A stretch of 64,000 nt of DNA from Schizochytrium sp. TIO01 (lineage: Eukaryota > Sar > Bigyra > Thraustochytrida > Thraustochytriidae). The position numbers were made by a program, and so were the translations under genes. Location of the stretch: positions 1,076,501-1,140,500 of the forward strand of contig SMSO01000032.1 of assembly GCA_004764695.1 (NCBI GenBank), written 5' to 3'. Within the stretch, counting starts at the first letter, position 1. Each line of letters opens with the position of its first letter. The notes beneath the pieces are model-generated. The model did no database searches. It saw only the letters and a program-made list of their open reading frames with translations, and was not told the DNA's origin. Below, one piece after another: positions 54,294-63,177 of the stretch.

Positions 54294-55943
54294 CTAAATC
54301 TCGCATTCGTCAACCTCCTCACGCAACTTCTCCATTAGTGTCATGAGATGCTGCGACCCACCGACGGCAGAAATCTCCTCTTCGATGTCATGAAAGACCG
54401 TGTCTAAGTAGGCCTTTGTATACTCGAAGGAGCGCGTTTCGGTCCGCAAATACTCCACAAAGCTCCGCTTGAGATCAACGTTTTCTGTTCTTTGTTTGAG
54501 AATAGAGAGTAAATAATTGTCTCCAGGCACAGCATGCCGCACGCCATGGATAATGGGAAACGAGAATTTTCCTTCTGTAAGGTCCTCACAAAAACTTTTG
54601 TTGCGGTGGTATGTACTGCTGGCAAGATTAATAAAGTCATCCCGAACTTGGAAGTAAATTGAGAGCAAGTTAACGAGTTTGGAGAAATTGGTGTTGTTTT
54701 CCGAAAAACTCTGCATTAGTCCAACACCAAGTCGAAAAAGACCCCCGGTCTTGTCCATGATCATGCTCAGATACTCTTCTTCAGTAGGACACCGACAGTT
54801 ATCGCGCCAAAGTAACTCGCGGCCTTGACCTCGGTGAAGATTAAGTAGCTCTAGTGTGAATACGTGTAGAGCAGAAGGATTTTGGAGAGCAAGGCACTTT
54901 TCCATCGCCATAAAGTACACATAGTTGGCGCAGTTGAGTGTTTGTGGGACGCCATAAACCATGTGCGCAACAGGGTGTCCTCTGCGTAATTTAGAGTCGT
55001 CCTCGATATCGTCGATCAAAAGTGAGGCATTGTGAAGAGATCCTACAATTTGTTTGATGAGCGGCAGCCTCTCTTCGGGGATGCGCAGCCACTCCTGAAA
55101 ACAATCAATCATCTTAGAGCGTACGTTCTTGCCCGGTGTCTTACAGATGTACCTCCAAGGCTCTAGACATTCTTCTGCTACCTGGTGCTGCGTGTAGCTA
55201 CCTGGCGAGCCCAGATCGTCCGAACTTTGCATCTTGGCCTCCTGAACATCATTTATGCCAACGCGAGTGCCTTGCTTCACCTGCTGATGTTGATGCTGCT
55301 GAAGCTGGTTATCATCCAATGCTCCTGGATGCACGCCTGCACGCGTCAAGTTTCCGCCCAGAGCCATCTCAGCCTTTCCTGAATGAGCTTGTGCAGCAGC
55401 TGCTGGAGACGCGAACTCGTACAAGCCTGACGTTACCGTCTTGGATCCCAGAAGCTGTGGCTCCGAAGCCAATTGAGGTTTGCTTTCTCGATCGCTGCTC
55501 TGCGCATCAGCACTTTGTGAGGTGATCGCCGGTCCTGCACTTGGCATTGTGAAGTGCAGATTCGTCGGTGAATAATTCGAAGGAGAAGACGAAGTAGAAG
55601 ACAAACTTAATAAAGAAGGAGGCGGCAAAGTTGCTGTCGCAGACTCAACTGCGCTCTGGGAGCAGGCCCCACAGCTGCTCTTGGTGCCGCGAGTAGGCTC
55701 TGAGGCAGAGGCAGAGGAAGAAACGGTGTGCGCAGCTTCTGAAGCGTCGGGAGATAGGTCTCGTTGAGATTCTCTGTCTCGAAGCGGTGCGGGTTGGGAG
55801 AGCAGAGATGTGGAGCAGAGCCGAGTCGCTCCCAATGACGTGGCGTGAAAGTTGCGTGGCGAGCTGTAGCCAGGTGAGAGCTGTGTACTTGGCACGTCGT
55901 AGGCCTTCTCGGACGCGTGCGAACTCTCGGAGTCCGAATCCAT
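54294..55943 (-). CDS. GGPS1: Geranylgeranyl diphosphate synthase
   Basis: Trans-isoprenyl diphosphate synthase making C20 GGPP for protein prenylation and isoprenoid synthesis. 549 residues from ATG 55943. The catalytic domain (about 255-549) is close to animal/fungal GGPS1: PGKNVRSKMIDCF, HNASLLIDDIEDDSKLRRG (first Asp-rich motif, near 306), GVPQTLNCANYVYF, HRGQGRELLWRDN, TGGLFRLGVGLMQ, FQVRDDFINL (second Asp-rich motif, near 434) and NKSFCEDLTEGKFSFPIIH. The small residues before DDIED and the full GGPS1 signature favour C20 product. The first 250 residues are Ser/Thr/Gln-rich low complexity with no clear plastid or mitochondrial presequence (it starts MDSDSESSH, acidic). GGPS1 proteins are usually about 300 aa, so this extension is unusual. 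A CT microsatellite lies upstream. Confidence 0.95.
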   Translation of the reverse strand: MDSDSESSHASEKAYDVPSTQLSPGYSSPRNFHATSLGATRLCSTSLLSQPAPLRDRESQRDLSPDASEAAHTVSSSASASEPTRGTKSSCGACSQSAVESATATLPPPSLLSLSSTSSSPSNYSPTNLHFTMPSAGPAITSQSADAQSSDRESKPQLASEPQLLGSKTVTSGLYEFASPAAAAQAHSGKAEMALGGNLTRAGVHPGALDDNQLQQHQHQQVKQGTRVGINDVQEAKMQSSDDLGSPGSYTQHQVAEECLEPWRYICKTPGKNVRSKMIDCFQEWLRIPEERLPLIKQIVGSLHNASLLIDDIEDDSKLRRGHPVAHMVYGVPQTLNCANYVYFMAMEKCLALQNPSALHVFTLELLNLHRGQGRELLWRDNCRCPTEEEYLSMIMDKTGGLFRLGVGLMQSFSENNTNFSKLVNLLSIYFQVRDDFINLASSTYHRNKSFCEDLTEGKFSFPIIHGVRHAVPGDNYLLSILKQRTENVDLKRSFVEYLRTETRSFEYTKAYLDTVFHDIEEEISAVGGSQHLMTLMEKLREEVDECEI

Positions 55944-56068
55944 CACGGCGAGAGGGATATCGCACGCGCAGTCGCCCTGAGATCGCGTTTGAGAGATCTG
56001 TCGATGCTGATCAATTGATTATCTATCTGTTCAGTTTTTTAGAGTTATCGATTTTTCCAAATCTCTTT

Positions 56069-56072
<4 letters not shown>

Positions 56073-56104
<32 letters not shown>

Positions 56105-56117
56105 TGTCTCTCTCTCA
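56073..56117. repeat. (CT)n microsatellite
   Basis: Long CT run interrupted once by TTTGTGT, about 130-170 bases upstream of the GGPS1 start codon, so in its 5' UTR or promoter. Confidence 0.9.
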
Positions 56118-56766
56118 TCTAACTTTTTTTGCTTAATTTTAGGACGATGTCTTTCTTTGTTGCGAATTCTAACGAAGTTTCACGTACATACCCCAAATAG
56201 TTTTGGAGGTTTCCACACCCATCTCAATTTGTCCGGGAGAACAATGATGCTGGTTGAACAAACGTGCGGGGACAATTCATGCGACCATTCTCTTCTTCTC
56301 CCACCGCAGGGACTTAGAGATTTTCGTTCGCCGGGAAAATCAGGAGGAAACTCAAGGTTATAAATGAATTCTAGAAGCCTATGAAGAGAAAGAAAGAAAG
56401 ATTGATTAATAGATAGGACTCTAAGTTCAATTCCAACTTACAGCTCATATACATGCCTCGTAGCGCACAAAATCAACTGCGTCATTTCGGTGAAGCTTGA
56501 TGGAGCTTCGAATGTCTTTCAGATCTCAGTTAGATATTGTTGCAGCAGTCATGCATGGCAGGGAGGCTATGACAGGTTGCATGACAGGTTTAAGATCTGA
56601 AGAAAACGAAAACAGTAAAATGAGACAATGCGGAGAGTAGGTGGGTGCTAAGACTGCGATACGGTCATCCTAAAGGCCCTCGTCTTTTTTTCTCTTTTTT
56701 CTTTCTTTCTTTTTTAAAATTAAAATATAATATATAATTAAAAACTTAAATAAACATCATGAGACA

Positions 56767-56783
56767 TATAAATAAATAAATAA

Positions 56784-56822
<39 letters not shown>
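56767..56822. repeat. (AAAT)n microsatellite
   Basis: Thirteen or so AAAT units with one TTAA interruption, inside an AT-rich block. Confidence 0.9.
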
Positions 56823-56823
<1 letters not shown>

Positions 56824-57141
56824 CATTAGAAATAATTACAATTAAAATTTCTAAATCAAACTTTTTTTAAAAAGTGATCTGTGCAGTATTGGCACTTCTA
56901 TTTAGGTACGAAAGAACACGGACTCGTTGAGAATGTTATCTCCTCCTTAAGTTGGGCTCTTCTTCGTTCTCCAGTCAGTCAAGTCACTTCAAGTTCCCAA
57001 TGACTCCAACACGAACTTGGTTTGTTCTCCATCGTGGAGCCTCGACGCAGGGGCTCAGAGCACGCCACACGAGGCAAAGGTCGGCAGTAGTCTTGCGATC
57101 AACAGCAGCGAATGCTTTTCTGACCATGGTGCGATGAAGAA

Positions 57142-57321
57142 CTACAACAACCAGCGGACCGTTGGTACCAGCCATGATCCGAGCGAGTTCTTTGCGAGCG
57201 CATTCATTCGTTCAATCGAAGCGTTCTCTAGCAGGGTTTTCATCCTTCGTACTTGCTCATTGTGCCGTTTGACAATAAGTTGTTCCAGCTCGCCACGGGG
57301 CTCTAGAGTTGGCCTCGTTAT
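57142..57321 (-). pseudogene. Orphan coding-like fragment, possible exon or gene relic
   Basis: An ATG-poor open stretch of about 60 codons reads TLEPRGELEQLIVKRHNEQV and RRMKTLLENASIERMNALAK, helical and charged like true coding sequence, before a stop at 57142. A second frame that continues leftwards (about 56984-57175) also stays open for 63 codons. A frame-broken gene relic or an internal exon is possible. No family recognised. Confidence 0.25.
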
Positions 57322-58630
57322 TTAACAATTGTTTTTATATCATCAGAGAGTTGTCGATCGTAATGGTGGGGGGTGAACCGTGCGGAATTATGACGTGGTA
57401 CGCCACGTTCTTAGAATCTGACGATAACGCAACAGGTCATACCGGGTCAAGCTACGGACGTGGACCGCGTCAGGGAAGAGGGAATCAATCCTCCATATGG
57501 ACAGCTCTGAAATCTCGCAGCAAAACTCAGAAATGTCAACGGCTATGCAGAGTGGTTAAGAAATAAAAATAAAACGAAGAACATGACTGGAGACGATAGT
57601 GAATGTGGGGGCTCTTCGAGCAGGTTTTTAGGCTGAGAGCCTCGCGCCGCACAACCTGAGTGACTTTTGCGAGGCTCAGGCAAGACTGTAGAGCTAGCTG
57701 GATTTTTGCCAAAGGCGCGCACAGTGGTCAACGATTCGTTGTTCATGATATCGCGATGACACTTGAAAGGGCACATTGAGGCTCTCAATAGGGAGCGCGT
57801 CAAGGGCCGCGAGGTTTACAGTCGCTGTTAGGTTATGTTAGTGGGGCGCTGGCACGATAATTGTAGGGAGGCGTTTGCACAATTGACATTAATTGGGAAG
57901 AAAAGAAGGATCCGCAACTCTTGTTGCAAGTGCGTCGTTGAGAATTTCTATTTAGATATGATGCGAGTAAGCAAGTTTGCAAACCTGCGGGACGTGCACT
58001 TGTTGATGCTATTATGAACAAAGAATAGCATTGCCAAGGTCTACCTGCAGAAATGCTGCGAAATGCCCGGAATGTGTCTCATATGAGATTTATCGTTTGC
58101 TTGTGAGTACTCCTGAGGAAATAGAAGAATCTCAACACAACGATTCGCAGGCTCTTCTTTCTATGAACTTACAATACTCTACAAACAAGCGAAGGCGTAC
58201 TATTTATGTAACTTAGAGAACGCATACTATTCGTGAGACTTTTGACAGGGCCTGTATTTGCTGAGCAAGATCTTCTTGTATTCGTATTGAAAAAGAATGC
58301 GTTCCATTGCCCTGCTTGTTGAGGTGCGAGCAACCAGGTGTGATAAGCTCATAAGATCTTTACTGTTTTTACACTAATAGAAGATGGAGGGTTCAAAGCA
58401 ATATTTGATGTATTTTAGATCTCCTCATGAAAGAAAAAAAACGGCAGCAAAGGCTCTAGGTGTAAATTCCTCTTTGTCTCTCTCTCTTATCTTTTCAAAC
58501 CCATGACCTATCAAAGTGCTAATTATTCGAGATTCGGGAAAAACCTGGCTTGGCTTTGCGCTCTCAAAAATTCTTCAGCAACAGCAGATCCGCTCCTTTT
58601 TGACATATCCAGTAAGATAATTAAATAAAG

Positions 58631-58918
58631 CTAGCTTGGTAGCTTAAACCTTGGAGCTGTTACGCTTGCGGAGTTCCTAGCGATCTGAGAGCGCGTCGGG
58701 TCTAAAATCACATCCTCGACGCCATACCATTCCATCCTGACAAAGGTATATGAATCTCTACAAAATGTGCAGGCTATACTCCTCATCACTCCTGGCATGC
58801 TAGCTGCCACTCTCAATCCGAAGAAACACGATCTTTCTCTCAAGCACCTCTTAAGAAGCTGAAGTCTCAGTGAAGCCGCATTTAAAATTGACATTTCCCT
58901 TACTACTAGTAGGTACAT
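58631..58918 (-). CDS. Possible small hypothetical protein, 95 aa
   Basis: Open frame of 95 codons from an ATG at 58918, divergent from the gene at 59035 with 116 bp between. The product is basic with a Cys-containing middle and ends ...NSASVTAPRFKLPS. No domain recognised. Length and composition are weak support, and it could be a chance ORF. Confidence 0.2.
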   Translation of the reverse strand: MYLLVVREMSILNAASLRLQLLKRCLRERSCFFGLRVAASMPGVMRSIACTFCRDSYTFVRMEWYGVEDVILDPTRSQIARNSASVTAPRFKLPS

Positions 58919-59034
58919 AGCTCACCCTTGTATGTTGTACTCTGGGTATAATTTAAAGATTAGGCGATCAATCCGCTTCTTTGCGCCCAGCCCGGTTTGA
59001 GCGAGCCTCGAAAACAGTTCCTTCTCATGCCAAG

Positions 59035-60531
59035 ATGATTATTCTTCGTGTACGCCTGTCAGATGGTGGACACAAAGACGTTGAGGTGGCCGAAGATGGA
59101 GATCCGCTGCACCTTTTAGTGGCTGAGGCGCTTGAGATTCCTGAAGACAACCTTGAGCTTGTCGTTGGTACGCTCACCAAGACACAAGTACGTGCCGGCG
59201 ACAAACGAACACCTCGGGCTCTAGGTCTCGGCAATAGAGAAGCTATATCTGCGAAGCTCCTGGCCTCGTCTGTTGCAAACCAAAATGGAGCTAGTGCTTC
59301 TTCATCTTCCCTGGCGGCGGCTCCAAAAAGGAGAAAACCTCGAGCGTCGAAAAAGGAGAAATCCATTGAAGAACAATTCGGAGATTCTCGCGAAGGTGTT
59401 GCTAAAAGACTTGTTGAGGCTTTTCAAGGCGGTCCAAAAGATAATGTTTCTGTGTTCATGCGCAAAGCAACTCGTGGCTTTATGAATGACGCTCACGCTC
59501 GTCGCGACGCCAGCGATCGATATGCCGCAGCGCTTTCAGGAGATTTTGAGATCGTGAGACCAAAGCGCAATATAACCGGGTCAGCACAAGCTGCAGTGGC
59601 AACTGTAGAGCACCTCACAGTCCGCTATGGTACGGAACATGGGAGCAACAAAGTGCGGAAACAGGACTCGGTAAAACTTCTTGCCCGTCCTGTTCTTGCG
59701 GTGACAATCAAGTATGTCCTTTCGGTGCAGGATGAGGCATGTAAGAGCATTGCGCAGGAGAAAATGAGGCCTCGCGAGCTAGCGTTGCACTCTCCAAATG
59801 TGTTCTGGTCACTGGCAGAGGTCTTTCGTAGTGACCTTGCAGCACACACCAAAACGATGGAGGAAGCTCTGCAGGAATTGTGTCCCTCCGTAGACTGGAC
59901 ATTCCTGCAAAGCCGCAAACGAGATAAATCTGAAAAGGCACTTCAAGCAGAGGCTACCAAACAAAAGCTGGAGGAGGATAAAGTAAAGAGGAAAGCTGCA
60001 GTTGAAGAGCGTAAGAGGAAACGTGAAGCGGAGAAAGAAGCTCGAGAAAATATGGGCCCAGATGATCGACGCCAAAAGAGAGCCAAACAAGCTGCTGACC
60101 TGGCCGCTCTCAAGGGTATCTTTGAGGATGACGATGCCTTAGTCCGTTCAGTGAAATCAAAATTGAAGATTACGACAGTTCTCGAGCTTGCTGGGCAAAA
60201 ACCAGCAAATCTTGCCCAAGCCGCGCGACGCCTCCGGCCAGATACTACTCTTGAACAAGCAGAAATTTGGCTTGATTCAGCTAAATTCGCTGCATCAGAT
60301 GCACTCTTTCTTGAAATTCTAGGAGGCGATATGAACCTTGCAGATAAACTCACCAAAGGTTGCGGTCTTCGCACTCCACACGATCTTGAACGTATCAGAA
60401 TTCCAGGCCGAACTGAGGCTGCCATGGAAGAGACTGGCAAGTCAAAAGAAGAGGTTCTAGCATGGCAAGAGCAAGCTGCTAAAATATTGGAGGAGCACCC
60501 AGTCTTAAAGGGTATTCGATCCCGAGGATAA
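59035..60531 (+). CDS. Conserved-looking protein with ubiquitin-like N-terminus, family unknown
   Basis: 498 residues from ATG 59035 (the open frame runs 18 codons upstream without ATG). Residues 1-80 (MIILRVRLSDGGHKDVEVAE...LHLLVAEAL...LELVVG) have the strand-strand-helix pattern of a ubiquitin-like fold. A Lys/Arg-rich linker (about 100-120) leads to an alpha-helical domain (about 120-300) with VFMRKATRGFMNDAHARRDA, a strand-rich piece VEHLTVRYGTEHG, MRPRELALHSPNVFWSLAEVF and LCPSVDWTFLQSRKRDKSEKAL (in part). A highly charged helix (300-365) and a C-terminal helical part with hairpin-like repeats (LELAGQKPANLAQAARRL; LRTPHDLERIRIPG) follow. I do not recognise a named family; a role in ubiquitin or nucleic-acid biology is only suggested. 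An upstream mini-ORF ATG CCA AGA TGA (59026) overlaps the start as ATGA. Confidence 0.75.
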   Translation: MIILRVRLSDGGHKDVEVAEDGDPLHLLVAEALEIPEDNLELVVGTLTKTQVRAGDKRTPRALGLGNREAISAKLLASSVANQNGASASSSSLAAAPKRRKPRASKKEKSIEEQFGDSREGVAKRLVEAFQGGPKDNVSVFMRKATRGFMNDAHARRDASDRYAAALSGDFEIVRPKRNITGSAQAAVATVEHLTVRYGTEHGSNKVRKQDSVKLLARPVLAVTIKYVLSVQDEACKSIAQEKMRPRELALHSPNVFWSLAEVFRSDLAAHTKTMEEALQELCPSVDWTFLQSRKRDKSEKALQAEATKQKLEEDKVKRKAAVEERKRKREAEKEARENMGPDDRRQKRAKQAADLAALKGIFEDDDALVRSVKSKLKITTVLELAGQKPANLAQAARRLRPDTTLEQAEIWLDSAKFAASDALFLEILGGDMNLADKLTKGCGLRTPHDLERIRIPGRTEAAMEETGKSKEEVLAWQEQAAKILEEHPVLKGIRSRG

Positions 60532-60853
60532 CTAAAGTACAATAGATGTTATAACAATCAATTAAATACTAATAAATGTTTACGCCATTCCAGTGAAAGT
60601 ATTTCTATTTGATTCATGAAGTAGAACAGACATGGCAACTCACTAAATGAGCTTTGCGAAAAGTTTATAATGCAGTAGGCTTTTTCTTTAACCTTCTGCA
60701 GTTTTCTATTATCTGCTTCTGTATGTTTCCCGTTCTTTAATAACTTGGATAGTTCTACGGAAACTCACTTGAACAAACTGTAAATTCCTCAGAAAAATTC
60801 CACATGTCTGCTCTAAATAATTGTACATATTTATGGATAGCAAGGATACTGAT
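60532..60853. other. Intergenic between convergent genes
   Basis: 322 AT-rich bases holding two 3' UTRs; nothing else seen. Confidence 0.5.
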
Positions 60854-62827
60854 TCAAGCAGGAAACCAGGCCTTCTTTGCTTCTTCTCGGAAACGATGGT
60901 GGGCTACAGGGCGGTATGTATTGTGCGGCTCGTCTCTTTGAGGTACGTGCCCCCGTTTGGTTGCATCCTCACGTTGTACGCGTGTGGCATGTCCTATGTG
61001 ATGATTAAATCCACCATTCTTTTGATGTAGCCATTTTCTTTTTCCTTCAAGAAAATCAATTCGTTCGCGGTCATATTTTGATTTGTAAGGGCCTTGAGCA
61101 TTGATAGTACCACCAGGTAAAGGATCCTGTCCAATGTTCAGTCGGGGTACCTTGTGTCCTTTTGCAATGTCTTTTGTTTGATGGTTTTCCAACTGATTTC
61201 CTTTGCGAGGTGAAGATTTGTTGGCATGGTTGGTGCCGATAGGGTAAGCAAGTTCACTGTGAGCCTCCAAGGTCCGCAAGGTGTGCGTAGAAGTGAGCCC
61301 ATTTTGCAAAAGGTCTTCAAGCGGGAGATGTCTTTCACGGTCATAAAGATGCGTGGGTGGGATCCGTGACATAAGTGTTGCAGCAAGCTCCTGCGGCGAA
61401 GCTCGCCTTATTGTATGATTTGGTGCAGAGCGAGGGCGGGTAAGCTTAGTTGGGAAACTTACTGCTTGTCCACGCGACTGACGAGTCATACGTAAACGTT
61501 CAGCTTGTTCTGAATCAGCCAAAAGACCTGTATTGCCCTCACGCTGCAGTAGCTCTTGCAAATGTGAGTTCTCAGCATAATTTGTCTTCCGTGACATTGC
61601 TGATTGCGGGCGAACACAACCGTGGGTAGCTTTCTTTCGCTCTTCAAGATTCAATTTGCTGCGAGAAAGAGAAGGCTGTGCTCGTTCCTGCTTTAAGAAG
61701 ACGCAATCTGTTGCTTGTGCTGCCTTGGTACGACTGTGCATTTCAATTGACGACTTGCTGCGCTTGAGCGGGGCAGCTTGCTTTGTTTTCGATTGTTGCC
61801 TTGACACAACATTGTGATTGATTCGTTCCTCTGCTTTAGCAGTTTGAGATTGAAAAGTAAGATACACCCGACTAGGAAGATCCAGATGTCCGTGATGCTG
61901 CATTCGACGGGCTATGTAGTTCATAAAATTTGAAAGCATCGTTATAGTTGCTGGGTACTCGTGGGAAACGTCAAATTGGGCAGCAAAAAAATTATAATAC
62001 TGCACTACTAATGGTGAGAGAACGTTTTCTGCAAGTATCTCGGGACGATGTTTGGCTCGTCTCAACACATTTGGATCCAAAACCCATGATGGCCTATTCC
62101 GCACAATGAACTCAAGGTGATCGAAGTTTTTAAACAAAGGATGCTGCACATGGCGCTTGACAACCTGACAACGAGTTTCATCTGATTTGCTAAGATATAA
62201 TGATGGACTAGGATCCACAACTTTAACAAAGTGCTTCCGAACTGCTGAGTGTTGGCGAGACTTCTTTCTGCAGCCAACCGAACAATATGGGACCCATCTA
62301 TTTTTCCTGTGCTCTAGCATGTACAAATCACCAGAAGCACAGTCCAATATCACATCTCTACGTGGGTATTCAACACGTGCAGCCATATTGTGTGCATTTA
62401 TGTCGTCAATTGATCCACCCTCTCGTCCATTGATAGGATTAATATCAAGACCTCGCGCAGCGCAGAGAAACCCAAGAAATTGCGCAACACCCCCAGCACC
62501 AAAGACACACTTCTTAGTAAAAAAGCACATTTTCAACAAAATATAAAGATCTTGTCCTGCTGTTTCCCATGGGAGTAAATTGGCGGAACAGCCAATGAGG
62601 AATACATCTGTACGGTCGAACGCTTTGAGCCCGCTCGTTCCAGAACATTCCTGCACGTCGCTATTATAAATAAACTTCTTTATCTCTCCACTGGGAACAA
62701 CTCTGACTTGCACATTTCCAGCCCCACTCGCATCAATCGCGTCTCGACACGCATTTTCAAAGGCAGCAAATTGGCGACGTTCCTCCGCCTTGCCTTCTTC
62801 AAAAGCGTCTATCAATACAATTAGCAT
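60854..62827 (-). CDS. Uncharacterised protein with Rossmann-like N-terminal domain
   Basis: 657 residues from ATG 62827 (25 further open codons upstream lack Met). The N-terminal third begins MLIVLIDAFEEGKAEERRQF and contains FDRTDVFLIGCSANLLPWET and FTKKCVFGAGGVAQFLGFLC, a strand-turn-helix layout resembling class-I glutamine-amidotransferase-like folds; no catalytic triad is evident. The middle (about 190-320) is conserved-looking (HPLFKNFDHLEFIVRNRPSWVLDPNVL; in part) and the C-terminal half is basic and disordered, with Ser/Arg/Gln and short Arg-Pro motifs (SFPTKLTRPRSAP) that recall microtubule- or axoneme-associated proteins. That link is a guess from composition. It is convergent with the gene at 59035. 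Confidence 0.7.
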   Translation of the reverse strand: MLIVLIDAFEEGKAEERRQFAAFENACRDAIDASGAGNVQVRVVPSGEIKKFIYNSDVQECSGTSGLKAFDRTDVFLIGCSANLLPWETAGQDLYILLKMCFFTKKCVFGAGGVAQFLGFLCAARGLDINPINGREGGSIDDINAHNMAARVEYPRRDVILDCASGDLYMLEHRKNRWVPYCSVGCRKKSRQHSAVRKHFVKVVDPSPSLYLSKSDETRCQVVKRHVQHPLFKNFDHLEFIVRNRPSWVLDPNVLRRAKHRPEILAENVLSPLVVQYYNFFAAQFDVSHEYPATITMLSNFMNYIARRMQHHGHLDLPSRVYLTFQSQTAKAEERINHNVVSRQQSKTKQAAPLKRSKSSIEMHSRTKAAQATDCVFLKQERAQPSLSRSKLNLEERKKATHGCVRPQSAMSRKTNYAENSHLQELLQREGNTGLLADSEQAERLRMTRQSRGQAVSFPTKLTRPRSAPNHTIRRASPQELAATLMSRIPPTHLYDRERHLPLEDLLQNGLTSTHTLRTLEAHSELAYPIGTNHANKSSPRKGNQLENHQTKDIAKGHKVPRLNIGQDPLPGGTINAQGPYKSKYDRERIDFLEGKRKWLHQKNGGFNHHIGHATRVQREDATKRGHVPQRDEPHNTYRPVAHHRFREEAKKAWFPA

Positions 62828-62844
62828 TTTGGTCCTGAACCTAA

Positions 62845-63177
62845 ATGACTCTCTCCTACGCCTCGACTCACAGGACTCGCGCAAATGACTCGAGCGCGGC
62901 ACGCACCGCCCTCGAGATTGCGGAGATGTACAAGGATCAGCGAGGATTACTTTGTATCAATGATCATACTCGGCGGATCACTCTTGAGCTTATAGTTCTC
63001 CTGCAACGACGCTGCGTGCCACATCGTGTTCACGAACCAGGGTGTGTGCTTTGTGTCTATGTAGTGTGGGGTGTGCACCCCATTCTCATTCAGCAAAATT
63101 ACTGTATTTCCTTCGTCTTAAACAAAAAAGAAAGTAGCGCTATCTTAGGTATAGGTGTCCTTTTCTTGCCGTTTTGA
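62845..63177 (+). CDS. Possible small gene, first exon; hypothetical
   Basis: The open frame starts at ATG 62845, only 17 bases from the start codon of the divergent 657-aa gene. The first 65 residues look like a genuine helical protein (SSAARTALEIAEMYKDQRG, ITLELIVLLQRR). After HEPG the composition changes to a hydrophobic, chance-like stretch, so a donor near 63043 (AGG|GTGTGT) and an acceptor at 63190 (GTATGCAG) are possible; splicing would give about 84 residues. No family recognised. The downstream Met at 62926 is an alternative start. Confidence 0.35.
   Translation: MTLSYASTHRTRANDSSAARTALEIAEMYKDQRGLLCINDHTRRITLELIVLLQRRCVPHRVHEPGCVLCVYVVWGVHPILIQQNYCISFVLNKKESSAILGIGVLFLPF

Larger units (their letters stand above)
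55944..58630. other. Intergenic, 2.7 kb
   Basis: Upstream of GGPS1. Contains a CT tract, an AAAT array and an AT-rich block (56700-56880). A coding-like minus-strand fragment lies at 57142-57321 (listed). Around 57900-58210 (plus) there are short open frames with intron-like GTAAGC and GTGAGT donors, but no consistent spliced frame. Confidence 0.4.

Noticed and set aside
57835-58216. Possible three-exon gene with GTAAGC and GTGAGT donors
   Set aside because: Reading frames of the putative exons do not join in phase; any join hits a stop.
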